Positions 8,753-17,465 of a stretch of DNA of 64,000 bases are shown piece after piece. Source of the DNA: Roseovarius tolerans (GTDB lineage Bacteria; Pseudomonadota; Alphaproteobacteria; Rhodobacterales; Rhodobacteraceae); assembly GCF_900109855.1 (NCBI RefSeq), contig NZ_FOBO01000002.1, forward strand, positions 124,001 to 188,000, in the 5' to 3' direction. The notes beneath the pieces are model-generated. The model saw nothing but the letters and a program-made list of their open reading frames with translations. It searched no databases and was not told the DNA's origin. The translations under genes and the position numbers were made by a program. Positions within the stretch are counted from its first letter, which is position 1, and each line of letters opens with the position of its first letter.

Positions 8753-9502
8753 TTATTGCGTGCGGATGTCGTTTGCGATGTCCTGCATCGCGTCCTGCGG
8801 CAGGAAGCCGCGCAGCATCTGGTCGCCCATCACGAAAGACGGCGTGCCGCTGATCTGGAGCCGCTGGCCGAGCGCGTGGTTGGCGGCGATCACCTCGGTC
8901 ACGGCCTCGCTGTCCATCGCCGCGACGATGGCGTTGGCGTCGAGCCCGAGCGAGTCGGCCAGACGGGTGAAGCCGGTGTCGTTCATCGCGCCGTTATAGG
9001 CCATCAGCGCGTCATGCACGGATTTGTAGGCCTCGTCGCCGGCGACCTGCTGGGTGGCGATGGCAAAGCGCGAGGCCAGCACCGAGTCTTCGCCCAGAAT
9101 GGGGAATTCCTTGACGATGAAACGGATGTTGCCGTCGTCTTCGAGCAGGCCGTTGACCTCGTCCACGGCGCGGCGGCAATAGCCGCAACGGTAATCCATG
9201 AATTCGACAAGGGTGATGTCACCCTCGGGGTTGCCGCCGACCCAGGAGTGACCGTCGTTGAAGATCGCGTCGGCATTGGCGCGCACGAGGTCGACATCGG
9301 CCTGGGCCTGGCCCTGCGCCTGACGTTCTTCGAGGACGGCCACGGCCTCCATGATCACTTCGGGGTTTTCCAGAAGGTAGGCGCGGATTTCGGCGTGCAG
9401 CGTGGCGCGCTCGGCCTCGGTCAGGTTGTCGAGATCGAGGGCCTGGGCGGGCAGGGCCAAGGGCAGGCTGAGGGCGGCGGCGGTGACAAGGCTTCGAATC
9501 AC
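8753..9502 (-). CDS. DsbA-family thiol:disulfide oxidoreductase
   Basis: About 249 residues from a GTG start at 9502, with GGAG nine bases upstream; this start gives a clean signal peptide ending ALPAQA. A helical N-terminal region (LTEAERATLHAEIRAYLLEN) precedes a thioredoxin fold with MDYRCGYCRRAVDEV as the CxxC active site and GTPSFVMGD as the cis-proline loop. This is the ScsC/BdbD-like architecture seen in many alphaproteobacteria. It probably oxidises or isomerises disulfides in periplasmic proteins. It follows the M48 peptidase gene by 14 bases and precedes a smaller DsbA-like paralogue by five. Confidence 0.88.
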   Translation of the reverse strand: MIRSLVTAAALSLPLALPAQALDLDNLTEAERATLHAEIRAYLLENPEVIMEAVAVLEERQAQGQAQADVDLVRANADAIFNDGHSWVGGNPEGDITLVEFMDYRCGYCRRAVDEVNGLLEDDGNIRFIVKEFPILGEDSVLASRFAIATQQVAGDEAYKSVHDALMAYNGAMNDTGFTRLADSLGLDANAIVAAMDSEAVTEVIAANHALGQRLQISGTPSFVMGDQMLRGFLPQDAMQDIANDIRTQ

Positions 9503-9516
9503 TGGGTCATACTCCG

Positions 9517-10833
9517 TTATTCTGCGGCTTTGGCCGCGTGTAGCACATCCTGCGCGCGCTGCCATGCGGCAGAGCCACGGGGAAGCAGGCCGGAGGCGCG
9601 TTCGGCGTGGATCTTAGCATCTTTGAGCCGCCCCGCCATCGCATAACGCTCTGCGGTCAGTACCGAGGCCATGCCGTTATTACCAAGCCGGGCCTGCGCC
9701 TGTGCGAGGTCACGCAATACGCGGAAGTCGCGGCCATCGCGGCTGCGGGCGGATTCGAGGAATTGTGCGGCCATCTGCACCTGTCCGTCGGCCAGCAGCG
9801 CGCGCCCGTAGGAGCCGAGGATCAGCGCGTTGCGCGGGGCGAGATTGGTGGCCCGGGCATAGGCGGCGACGGCGGGTTTGATCTGGCGGCTTTCCATCAG
9901 GATCTGCCCGCGCAATTCATGCAGGAAGGGATCGTCGGGGCGGCGGGCCACGGCCCCGTCAATCGCTTTGAGCGCACGGCGCAGATCGGCATTGCGGTGA
10001 TGGGCGATGGCCTGGCGCATCAGCTTGATGTCCTCGTAGCCGTATTCGCCGGCGCGGGTGAGGGTCCATTTCGGTGAGCGCTGAAAGGCCGAGAGCTTGG
10101 ATTTTGCGCGGGCGAACCAATAGGTCGCCTCGGGGTCGGGTGCGACGGTTCTGGATTGCGCATCCGCGAGCGCGCGCACCCGGCGATAGCGGTCGCGCGA
10201 CAGGGGGTGCGTGCGCGCATAGGCATCCTGACGCGAGGCCGCGAGCGATTCCTGTCCGCGAAAGAGATCCATCACCTGCACCGCGCCGTTGAGGTCGATC
10301 CCGGCGGCGTGGAGAAAGCGCATCCCGCTCGAATCGGCGGCGTTCTCTTCGGCGCGGGTATGCGCGAAGAAGCTGCGCATCGCCGCCCCCTGAATGCCCG
10401 CCGCGGCCCCGGCGGCAAATCCGCCACTGCCGGTCGCCGCCCCGGCGACGGCGGCAAGCGCGGTGCCGAGGGCGGCGGCATTGCGCGCGTTGCGGGCATT
10501 GATCGGGCGGCGCATCAGGTGGCCATTGGCGATATGCGCGGCCTCGTGGGCGATCACCGATTGCAGCATGGCGGGGCTGTCCATGCGCAACAGCAGGCCG
10601 GAATGGATGAAGATGCTGTCGGCGTCGATCACGAAGGCGTTCATGTTGGGCGCGTCGATCACCATGATATCGACCCGGTCGGGGTTGAGCCCGGCTGCGC
10701 GCAGCACCGGCGCGCCGAGCGCGCGCAGCGCATGTTCGATATCGGGATCGCGCAGCAGGGTCACCGCACGGGCCGGGGCCGCGAGGGTGATGCTCAGGAT
10801 CAGCGAGATCGCGAGAAATCGGAGGAGCTGCAT
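9517..10833 (-). CDS. M48-family metalloprotease with C-terminal TPR region (BepA-like)
   Basis: 438 residues. A signal peptide (LLRFLAISLILSITLAAPARA) is followed by a peptidase M48 domain with the zinc motif HEAAH near residue 94 and the downstream glutamate in EENAADSSG. The C-terminal half is helical with tetratricopeptide-like repeats, as in BepA/YfgC, which degrades or assists misassembled outer-membrane beta-barrel proteins in the periplasm. It is the first gene of a three-gene operon with two DsbA-like proteins, suggesting combined quality control of disulfide-bonded envelope proteins. The start has only a weak Shine-Dalgarno (AGG). Confidence 0.88.
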   Translation of the reverse strand: MQLLRFLAISLILSITLAAPARAVTLLRDPDIEHALRALGAPVLRAAGLNPDRVDIMVIDAPNMNAFVIDADSIFIHSGLLLRMDSPAMLQSVIAHEAAHIANGHLMRRPINARNARNAAALGTALAAVAGAATGSGGFAAGAAAGIQGAAMRSFFAHTRAEENAADSSGMRFLHAAGIDLNGAVQVMDLFRGQESLAASRQDAYARTHPLSRDRYRRVRALADAQSRTVAPDPEATYWFARAKSKLSAFQRSPKWTLTRAGEYGYEDIKLMRQAIAHHRNADLRRALKAIDGAVARRPDDPFLHELRGQILMESRQIKPAVAAYARATNLAPRNALILGSYGRALLADGQVQMAAQFLESARSRDGRDFRVLRDLAQAQARLGNNGMASVLTAERYAMAGRLKDAKIHAERASGLLPRGSAAWQRAQDVLHAAKAAE

Positions 10834-10893
10834 TGACCTGACCTGCCTTTCGACGTGAAGAGAGGGCGTACGCCCAAGCTTAGGAAGAATGTA

Positions 10894-12036
10894 ATGCGGA
10901 ACTCAACCCGGTCCAAGGTCGCCCCCTTCATTGTGATGGATGTGATGGAGGCCGCGCGCCGTGCCGAAGCCGGGGGACGGCATATCATTCACATGGAGGT
11001 GGGTCAGCCGGGCACGCCTGCGCCCAAGTGCGCGCGTGACGCGCTTGCGCGGGCGATGGAGCGTGAGGCGATGGGATATACCGTGGCGCTCGGTCTGCCG
11101 GAGTTGCGGGCGCGGATCGCGCGGCTCTATCACGAATGGTACGGGGTTGATCTGAACCCTGATCGGGTGGTGATCACGCCGGGATCGTCGGGGGCGTTCA
11201 TCCTCGCGTTTACCGCGCTTTTCGATACCGGCGATCGGGTGGGAATCGGCGCGCCGGGCTATCCCAGCTATCGCCAGATCCTGCGCGCGCTCGATCTGGT
11301 GCCGGTGGATATCGAGACGGCGGCGGAAAACCGCCTGCAACCGGTGCCGGACGATCTGGCGGGGCGCGATCTGTGCGGGCTTTTGGTGGCGAGTCCGGCG
11401 AATCCCACGGGGACGATGCTGGGCCGGGAGGCGCTTGGGGCGCTGATCGGCGCGGTGCAGGCGACGGGGGCGAGTTTCATCAGTGACGAGATTTATCACG
11501 GGATCGAGTATGAAGCGCGCGCGGTGAGCGCGCTGGAGATCACCGATGAGTGCTACGTGATCAATTCCTTTTCCAAGTATTTCTCGATGACCGGCTGGCG
11601 CGTCGGCTGGATGGTGGTGCCCGAGTCGCATGTGCGCACGGTCGAGCGGCTGGCGCAGAACCTGTTCATCTGTCCGCCGCATGCCAGCCAGGTGGCGGCG
11701 CTTGCGGCGATGGAGTGCCATGAGGAGCTGGAGGCGAACATGGCGGTCTACCGCGCCAATCGCGCGCTGATGCTGGAGGGGCTGCCGCGTGCCGGGTTCG
11801 ACCGCATCGCGCCGCCCGACGGGGCGTTCTATGTTTATGCCGATGTCAGTCATCTGACCGATGACAGCCGCGCCTTTGCCGCCGAAATCCTGGAGCGGGC
11901 CGGGGTGGCGGTGACGCCGGGGCTGGATTTCGACCCGGTGCGCGGGGCGGGCACGCTGCGGTTTTCCTATGCGCGGGCCACTGCCGATATCGAGGACGGG
12001 CTGGAACGGCTGCGGCAGTTCATGGCCGCGCGCTGA
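10894..12036 (+). CDS. PLP-dependent class I/II aminotransferase
   Basis: 380 residues, fold type I aminotransferase of the aspartate/tyrosine/alanine group. Motifs are VGQPGTPAP near the N-terminus, VITPGSSGAF, SPANPTGT, SDEIYHGIEY, the PLP lysine in NSFSKYFSMTGWRVGW, and the carboxylate arginine in LRFSYA near the end. Amino-acid substrate cannot be fixed from sequence. I start at 10894 (TAGGAAGA upstream) rather than at an upstream GTG. It diverges from the M48 peptidase operon across about 60 bases. Confidence 0.88.
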   Translation: MRNSTRSKVAPFIVMDVMEAARRAEAGGRHIIHMEVGQPGTPAPKCARDALARAMEREAMGYTVALGLPELRARIARLYHEWYGVDLNPDRVVITPGSSGAFILAFTALFDTGDRVGIGAPGYPSYRQILRALDLVPVDIETAAENRLQPVPDDLAGRDLCGLLVASPANPTGTMLGREALGALIGAVQATGASFISDEIYHGIEYEARAVSALEITDECYVINSFSKYFSMTGWRVGWMVVPESHVRTVERLAQNLFICPPHASQVAALAAMECHEELEANMAVYRANRALMLEGLPRAGFDRIAPPDGAFYVYADVSHLTDDSRAFAAEILERAGVAVTPGLDFDPVRGAGTLRFSYARATADIEDGLERLRQFMAAR

Positions 12037-12151
12037 GTCGCAGTACCCGCCCGGCGCAAGGATTGCCCAGATTTTGCCACATTTCGCACCAGAAAATGCC
12101 CATCGGTGGTGGCATACCGGTTGCCGACTCAGCAAAGCGGAGGGCCGTGTC

Positions 12152-12277
12152 ATGCAACAGATCAAGGATGGATATCGCGGACTGGGCGTGCTGATCGGAA
12201 TGAACGCCGATCTTCTGCTTTATGTCGCGACGCTTGCGCTCGCGCTGTTTGCAGCGGGCTATTTGGGCACGCTCTGA
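12152..12277 (+). CDS. 41-residue single-span membrane protein
   Basis: MQQIKDGYRGLG, then MNADLLLYVATLALALFAAG as one transmembrane segment, ending YLGTL. GGAGG lies eight bases before the ATG, and there is clean third-position GC bias. The basic, amphipathic N-terminus and short outside tail suggest a membrane-anchored peptide. It sits between an aminotransferase gene and bamA, 84 bases before bamA. From memory, similar 40-residue peptides exist in other Rhodobacterales, but I cannot verify that here. Function unknown. Confidence 0.7.
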   Translation: MQQIKDGYRGLGVLIGMNADLLLYVATLALALFAAGYLGTL

Positions 12278-12297
12278 GACAAGCGTGCACTCGCGTT

Positions 12298-12326
12298 TTG
12301 ACAAGCCCAGACAGACCGGGTAGTGA
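12298..12326 (+). promoter_or_regulatory. Candidate promoter of bamA
   Basis: A perfect -35 TTGACA (12298-12303) is followed after 17 bases by TAGTGA (12321-12326), a poor -10. It lies 35 bases before the bamA start. If used, bamA has its own promoter here rather than being read from rseP as in the more common arrangement. Confidence 0.35.
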
Positions 12327-12361
12327 CTGCGGTCAATGGGATGTCTGACTGGGTTTGACCA

Positions 12362-14680
12362 ATGAATGATTGTGACACGGGTCGGCGGATGCCGACATCG
12401 GTGATGCGCGCCTTTGGCGGTTTTGTAGCACTGGCGATAATGGTGCTGACACTGATTGCGCCTGATCCGGCCGAGGCGCAATCCTACCGGTTCTCCACGG
12501 TCGCCATCGAGGGCAATCAGCGGATCGAGGCCGGAACGATCCTGTCCTTTGCCGGTATCGCCCGCGGCGAAACTGTCAGCGCCGGGCAGCTAAACGATGC
12601 CTATCAGCGAATCCTCGGATCGGGCCTGTTCGAAGAGGTCGAGGTCGAGCCGCAGGGCAATCGGCTCGTTATCCGGGTCACAGAATTTCCGACGATCAAC
12701 CGCATCGCCTTCGAAGGCAATGACAAGATCAAGGATGAGGATCTTGCCGGGTTCATCCAGAGCCAGTCGCGGCAAGTGTTCAGCCCCACGCAGGCCGAGC
12801 GCGACGCCAACATCATCACCGAGGCCTATGCCCAGAACGGGCGGATCGCCGCGCGCGTCTCTCCCAAGGTGATCCGCCGCAGCGACAACCGTGTCGATCT
12901 GGTGTTCGAGATTTTCGAAGGCCGCAAGATCGAGGTGCAGCGCATCGGATTTGTCGGCAACCGCGCCTATTCCGACCGCCGCCTGCGTCGCGTGATCGAG
13001 AGCAAGCAGACCGGTCTTTTGCGGGCCCTGATCGAGCGTGACACCTTTGTCGAGGACCGGATCAACTTTGACCGTCAGGTGCTGACCGATTTCTACAATT
13101 CGCGCGGCTATGTGGATTTCCGGGTGACCGGCACGAATGCCGAGCTTGCCCGCGAGCGCGACGCCTATTTCGTGACCTTCAATGTGCAGGAAGGGCAGCA
13201 ATTCCGCTTTGGAGAGATCACCACCGTCAGTGAGTATAACGGGGTCGAGGCCGAGGCCTATGACGATACACTGAAGATTCGTCCCGGCGTGGTTTATTCA
13301 CCGTCGCTGGTGGAAAACTCGATCGCGCGTATGGAGCGTCTGGCGATCAAGAACGGCGTCGATTTCCTGCGGGTCGAGCCGCGCGTGACGCGCAATGATC
13401 GCGATCTGACATTGGATATCGAGTTCGTGTTGCAGCGCGGTCCGCGCGTCTTTGTCGAGCGGATCGACATCGAGGGCAACACCACGACGCTCGACCGGGT
13501 GATTCGGCGGCAGTTCGATGTGGTCGAGGGTGACCCGTTCAACCCGCGGGCCATCCGGCAGGCCGCTGATCGCATCCGCGCGCTGCGCTTTTTCAGCGAT
13601 GTGGACGTGAATGCCCGCGAGGGATCACGCCCCGATCAGGTGGTGATCGAAACCGACGTGGAGGAAACCACGACCGGCAGCGTTTCCATCGGGGCCAGCT
13701 TCTCGACCAACTCGGGTCTCGGCATCCAACTTGGTTTCTCCGAGCGCAACTTCATCGGGCGTGGGCAGGAGTTGACGGCGAACATTCTCGCGAGTGCGGA
13801 TCGGGTCAATTACAACCTGAGCTTCAAGGAACCGGCCTTTCTCAGCCGCGATGTGGCGCTCGGGCTCGACTTTGCCTTCGTGGAAACCGAAAGCGACAAC
13901 TCGCGCTTCGATACCGCGATCGGCACGTTCCGCCCGAGCCTGACCTTCCCGATCGGTGAAAACAGCCGTCTCGGCGTGTTTTACAACGCCCGCTACGAGG
14001 ACATGAGCGATTATAACGGTACCTCGGGCATTCTCGCGGCTGAGGTCGCGCAGGGCGATCTGTGGACCAGTGCTGTCGGCTATGAATATTCCTTTGACAC
14101 GCGGCGCACGGGGCTCAATCCCGATGCCGGGGTGCTGCTGTCCTTCGGTCAGGAGTTCGCCGGGTTGGGCGGCGACAATGATTACGTCAAGACCACGGCG
14201 CGGATTGTCGGGCAGCGCACGATCTTCAACGAAGAGGTGACCGTGCGCGCCATTCTCGAAGGCGGCGCGATCAGCTTTTCGAACGGGCAGAACAGCCGCT
14301 TCATCAACCGGTTCAACGATCAGATCATGCGCGGCTTTGAGCCCAATGGTATGGGTCCGATCGAGGGCGGCGAACACCTGGGCGGCGATTACTTTGCGGC
14401 CCTCAAGTTCGAGGCGGAATTCCCGCTTGGTCTGCCTGATGAATACGGGATCACCGGCGGGGCGTTCTACGATATCGGCTCGATCTGGGGGCTCGACAAC
14501 CAGGGGGCAGCAACAGGCCCGGTCAACTCCACCGGGTTCGAGCCGCGCCACGTGATCGGGTTCTCGCTGTTCTGGACCTCGCCGTTCGGACCGCTCCGGA
14601 TGAACTTTTCCAACGCGCTCAAATCCGAGCCGGGGGATGACGAGCAGACGTTCAACCTGACGGTCAAAACGGAATTCTGA
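12362..14680 (+). CDS. bamA: Outer membrane protein assembly factor BamA
   Basis: 772 residues, the usual family length. A signal peptide ends at AEAQS (about residue 40). Five POTRA repeats follow (about 41-365; typical VAIEGNQRIEAGTI, IAFEGNDKIKDEDL, IGFVGNRAYSDRRL, IDIEGNTTTLDRVI), then an Omp85 beta-barrel ending in the outer-membrane insertion signal with a terminal phenylalanine (LTVKTEF). BamA folds and inserts beta-barrel proteins into the outer membrane. skp follows after two bases, so its chaperone partner is co-expressed. The start could also be one of two in-frame ATGs at 12389 or 12404; none has a strong Shine-Dalgarno. Confidence 0.95.
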   Translation: MNDCDTGRRMPTSVMRAFGGFVALAIMVLTLIAPDPAEAQSYRFSTVAIEGNQRIEAGTILSFAGIARGETVSAGQLNDAYQRILGSGLFEEVEVEPQGNRLVIRVTEFPTINRIAFEGNDKIKDEDLAGFIQSQSRQVFSPTQAERDANIITEAYAQNGRIAARVSPKVIRRSDNRVDLVFEIFEGRKIEVQRIGFVGNRAYSDRRLRRVIESKQTGLLRALIERDTFVEDRINFDRQVLTDFYNSRGYVDFRVTGTNAELARERDAYFVTFNVQEGQQFRFGEITTVSEYNGVEAEAYDDTLKIRPGVVYSPSLVENSIARMERLAIKNGVDFLRVEPRVTRNDRDLTLDIEFVLQRGPRVFVERIDIEGNTTTLDRVIRRQFDVVEGDPFNPRAIRQAADRIRALRFFSDVDVNAREGSRPDQVVIETDVEETTTGSVSIGASFSTNSGLGIQLGFSERNFIGRGQELTANILASADRVNYNLSFKEPAFLSRDVALGLDFAFVETESDNSRFDTAIGTFRPSLTFPIGENSRLGVFYNARYEDMSDYNGTSGILAAEVAQGDLWTSAVGYEYSFDTRRTGLNPDAGVLLSFGQEFAGLGGDNDYVKTTARIVGQRTIFNEEVTVRAILEGGAISFSNGQNSRFINRFNDQIMRGFEPNGMGPIEGGEHLGGDYFAALKFEAEFPLGLPDEYGITGGAFYDIGSIWGLDNQGAATGPVNSTGFEPRHVIGFSLFWTSPFGPLRMNFSNALKSEPGDDEQTFNLTVKTEF

Positions 14681-14682
14681 GA

Positions 14683-15300
14683 ATGCGCGCCGGGCTGTTC
14701 AGGGCCGGGGTGATCATCGCGCTCGGGCTGGGGGTGCCGCAGGGAGCGGCGGCGCAGCAGCTTGGGGTGGTCACCAGCGACGTGATCGTGATCGACGCCG
14801 AACGGTTGCTGAGCGAGACCGACTATGGCCAGCGGTTGCAGCGCGAGATCCAGGCCGAGCGCGATCGCCTGATTGCCTATAATGACCGGGTCGCCAGTGA
14901 TCTGGAGGCCGAGGAGCAGGCGCTGACCGAGATGCGCAGCGAGAGCGAGCCGGACGCGTTCCGGGAGATGGCGGATGCGTTCGACGCCAAGGTCACGCAG
15001 TTGCGACAGGACAGCGAGCGGATGTCACGCGAGTTGGAGCGGCGCCGGGATCTGGCCCCGCTACAGTTCATGCGCGTGGTGCAACCGGTCCTGTCCGAAC
15101 TGTTGCAGGAAACCGAGGCGGTGGTGCTGCTTGACCGGCGCAGCGTGCTTTTGCATGCCGAGGTGGCGGATGTGACCGATCTGGCGATCACCCGCATCAA
15201 TGCCACCGTCGGCACCGGACCGCAGAGCCTGCCGGAGCCGCAGCCCGAAGAGAATGGCGCGGTGGAGATGCCGGAATTGCCCGCGCCGGGCGGCGACTAG
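14683..15300 (+). CDS. OmpH/Skp-family periplasmic chaperone
   Basis: 205 residues. A signal peptide ends near GAAAQQ, then a short beta strand ([10 protein letters not shown]) and a long charged alpha-helical hairpin (residues about 50-130), the tentacle of Skp. The tail is proline/glutamate-rich (PEPQPEENG). Skp trimers hold unfolded outer-membrane proteins on their way to BamA. It begins two bases after bamA and is followed by fabZ. Confidence 0.85.
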   Translation: MRAGLFRAGVIIALGLGVPQGAAAQQLGVVTSDVIVIDAERLLSETDYGQRLQREIQAERDRLIAYNDRVASDLEAEEQALTEMRSESEPDAFREMADAFDAKVTQLRQDSERMSRELERRRDLAPLQFMRVVQPVLSELLQETEAVVLLDRRSVLLHAEVADVTDLAITRINATVGTGPQSLPEPQPEENGAVEMPELPAPGGD

Positions 15301-15385
15301 GGCCGCGCGCGGCGGTGTCGGGCGATCTTGCCCCGCGACCGCGCAGTTGCTAGGGACATCTGGGCAAGATGCGAAAGGATGCGCC

Positions 15386-15850
15386 ATGACCGAGCCGATC
15401 AAGACTGCGGATATCCACCTGATCCAGCGGCTGATCCCGCATCGCTATCCATTCCTGCTGGTCGACAAGGTGGTCGATATCGACGGCTACCAGAACGCGC
15501 GCGGCATCAAGAACGTCACCATGAACGAGCCGCATTTTCAGGGGCATTTTCCGGGCAAGCCGATCATGCCCGGCGTGACCATCATCGAGGCGATGGCGCA
15601 GACGGCGGCGGTCATGGTGGGCACCGCACTTGGCATGGAGGACCGCAACATGCTGGTCTATTTCATGGCCATCGACCGCGCCAAGTTTCGCCGGATGGTG
15701 GTGCCCGGTGACGTGCTGGAAATGAAGCTGGAGACCACGCGCGGTAAACCCGGCGGCAAGGTCTGGAAGTTTTCGGGGGTGGCCGAGGTAGAGGGCGAGA
15801 TGGCCGCCGAGGCGGAATTCACCGCGATGATGGACCTTCCGAAAGACTGA
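15386..15850 (+). CDS. fabZ: 3-hydroxyacyl-[acyl-carrier-protein] dehydratase FabZ
   Basis: 154 residues, hot-dog fold. Catalytic region: [14 protein letters not shown], then [20 protein letters not shown] with the active-site histidine and the glutamate in the central helix. FabZ dehydrates 3-hydroxyacyl-ACP in fatty acid elongation. AAAGGA lies before the ATG at 15386. In related genomes fabZ is normally followed by lpxA, which uses 3-hydroxyacyl-ACP for lipid A; here lpxI follows directly after 61 bases. Confidence 0.95.
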   Translation: MTEPIKTADIHLIQRLIPHRYPFLLVDKVVDIDGYQNARGIKNVTMNEPHFQGHFPGKPIMPGVTIIEAMAQTAAVMVGTALGMEDRNMLVYFMAIDRAKFRRMVVPGDVLEMKLETTRGKPGGKVWKFSGVAEVEGEMAAEAEFTAMMDLPKD

Positions 15851-15888
15851 CCTCATGCCGGGCACCGAGAGACATCGCTCTGTCGATA

Positions 15889-15901
15889 TGACCCCGGGTC
15901 A
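15889..15901. promoter_or_regulatory. Short palindrome between fabZ and lpxI
   Basis: TGACCC-C-GGGTCA, a 6-1-6 inverted repeat, lies 11 bases before the lpxI start in the place where lpxA would usually be. It could bind a regulator or be incidental. Confidence 0.25.
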
Positions 15902-15911
15902 GGGCTAGGTC

Positions 15912-16820
15912 ATGGCGCTCGCGCTCATTGCCGGGCTGGGGGGCCTGCCGCCTTACTTGGTAAAGGTCCTGCTGGCGCGGGGAGAGGTGCCACTGGTCTG
16001 CGAACTGGTGCAGTTTCTCTCAGAAGTGACGGGCGATCTGCCGCGCCTCGGGTTTCGGCTGGAGGGGTTCGGCAGTTTTCTGGCGGAGCTGCAGGTGCGG
16101 GGGATCACGCGGCTTTGCTTGGCCGGGGCGATGCGCCGTCCGGTGGTGGACCCCGCGTTTGTCGACGCGGCCACCGCGCCCTTCATCCCGCGTCTGCAAG
16201 GCGCGATGGCCAAGGGCGATGAGGGTCTCTTGCGCGAGATCATCGCGATTTTCGAGGAGGTAGGGATCGCGGTGATCGGGGCCGCTGAGATCGCGCCGGA
16301 GTTGCTACCCGCGCCGGGGGTGCGGACCGGGGTCCTGCCCGAGGGCATTGAGGCGGGTCTTGCGGCGGCCACTGCCGCGCTGGAACGGATGAGCCGGGAT
16401 GATCCGGGGCGGGCTGTGGTGGTGCGCGGGGCGCGCGTCGTGGCGCAGGAGGATGCGCGCGGCACCGATGCGATGCTTGCCGGCCTGTCGGTGGGAGGCG
16501 AGGACAGTGGGGGTGGCTGGAGCCTTGATCCCTTTGACATCGCGGATCAGATGGTCGGCGGAGCGGCGGATTGGCTGAGCGGTCAGGACAGCGTGCCCGA
16601 GAGCGGCGGTCTGCTCTATTTGGCACCGAGGCCGGGGCAGGATCCGCGCGCCGATATGCCGGTGATCGGGCCGGAGACGGCGCGCGCGGTTGTCACGGCG
16701 CGGCTCGACGGGGTCGTGATCGCGGCCGGAGGCGTTATGCTGATCCACCCCGAGGAGGTGCGTGGCATCCTCGGGGCGGCGGGGTGTTTTCTGTGGGTGC
16801 GTCCCGGGGGGACGGTCTGA
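15912..16820 (+). CDS. lpxI: UDP-2,3-diacylglucosamine diphosphatase LpxI (DUF1009)
   Basis: 302 residues. N-terminal IAGLGGLPPYLV and the C-terminal LAPRPGQDPRADMPVIGPET and AGGVMLIHPEEV are the signatures of LpxI, which cleaves UDP-2,3-diacylglucosamine to lipid X in lipid A synthesis. Between residues about 195 and 232 there is a glycine/aspartate-rich stretch (GGEDSGGGWSLDPFD, then ADWLSGQD) just before the conserved PRPGQD motif that I think is longer than in Caulobacter LpxI. The neighbours lpxA and lpxB, normally on either side, are absent. It ends seven bases from the convergent DUF2059 gene. Confidence 0.88.
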   Translation: MALALIAGLGGLPPYLVKVLLARGEVPLVCELVQFLSEVTGDLPRLGFRLEGFGSFLAELQVRGITRLCLAGAMRRPVVDPAFVDAATAPFIPRLQGAMAKGDEGLLREIIAIFEEVGIAVIGAAEIAPELLPAPGVRTGVLPEGIEAGLAAATAALERMSRDDPGRAVVVRGARVVAQEDARGTDAMLAGLSVGGEDSGGGWSLDPFDIADQMVGGAADWLSGQDSVPESGGLLYLAPRPGQDPRADMPVIGPETARAVVTARLDGVVIAAGGVMLIHPEEVRGILGAAGCFLWVRPGGTV

Positions 16821-16826
16821 GGCGGC

Positions 16827-17306
16827 CTATTCGGTTTCGCCGGTGGTGATCTCACGGATTTTCGGCATCATCACCGGCATCTTGGCCTGGAGCACGCGCG
16901 AGATCATCGGCTGCTGGATCTGGGCCAGTTGCGGCATCTTTTCCATCACCGAACGGCCATGCTCGGAATTGTAGAAATCGCGGAGCGCCTCAAGCTCTTC
17001 CAATGTCAGCAGATCGGCGAGGATTTCGTCTTGTGCCTGCATCACCTCGGTCAGCGGCTCGGTCAGTTCCTCGGAAAACAGGGTCTCGATCCGTGCGATC
17101 TGTTCGGGCTCCAGCGTTTGGCGGTTCTGCGCCATCTGCTGAACCATGGGCTGCCAGATCTGGCGGATGAACTCTTGCATGTCCATGCCCTCCATCGTCG
17201 CCGAAACATAGTCTTCGGCCACCGCGAGGCGGGCGTCCCGGTCGCTTTGGGCATGGGCGGGCAGGGCGAGGCAAAGGGCAAGGGTGAGGCTGGTAAAAAC
17301 GCGCAT
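16827..17306 (-). CDS. DUF2059 secreted protein
   Basis: 159 residues from ATG 17306. A signal peptide ends at LPAHAQ. The rest is helical, with the DUF2059 pattern: a run of EEL and hydrophobic residues, then LEALRDFYNSEHGRSVMEKMP. The family is periplasmic or secreted and has no established activity. I chose the second ATG because the first 11 residues of the longer frame precede the signal peptide. It is convergent with lpxI. Confidence 0.8.
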   Translation of the reverse strand: MRVFTSLTLALCLALPAHAQSDRDARLAVAEDYVSATMEGMDMQEFIRQIWQPMVQQMAQNRQTLEPEQIARIETLFSEELTEPLTEVMQAQDEILADLLTLEELEALRDFYNSEHGRSVMEKMPQLAQIQQPMISRVLQAKMPVMMPKIREITTGETE

Positions 17307-17465
17307 GGGGATAACTCCGCAAAATGAAATCGCCTGCACCGAACCAGCTTACGAGCGCGCTGTCAACGGCTGCCGGGTCGCGGCGCTTGCATGGGGGGGG
17401 CGAGGTTGCTATCTGCAGCGGGCAAAGCCCGATCAAATCGCTCGGAAAGACATGAAGAGGCCCCG

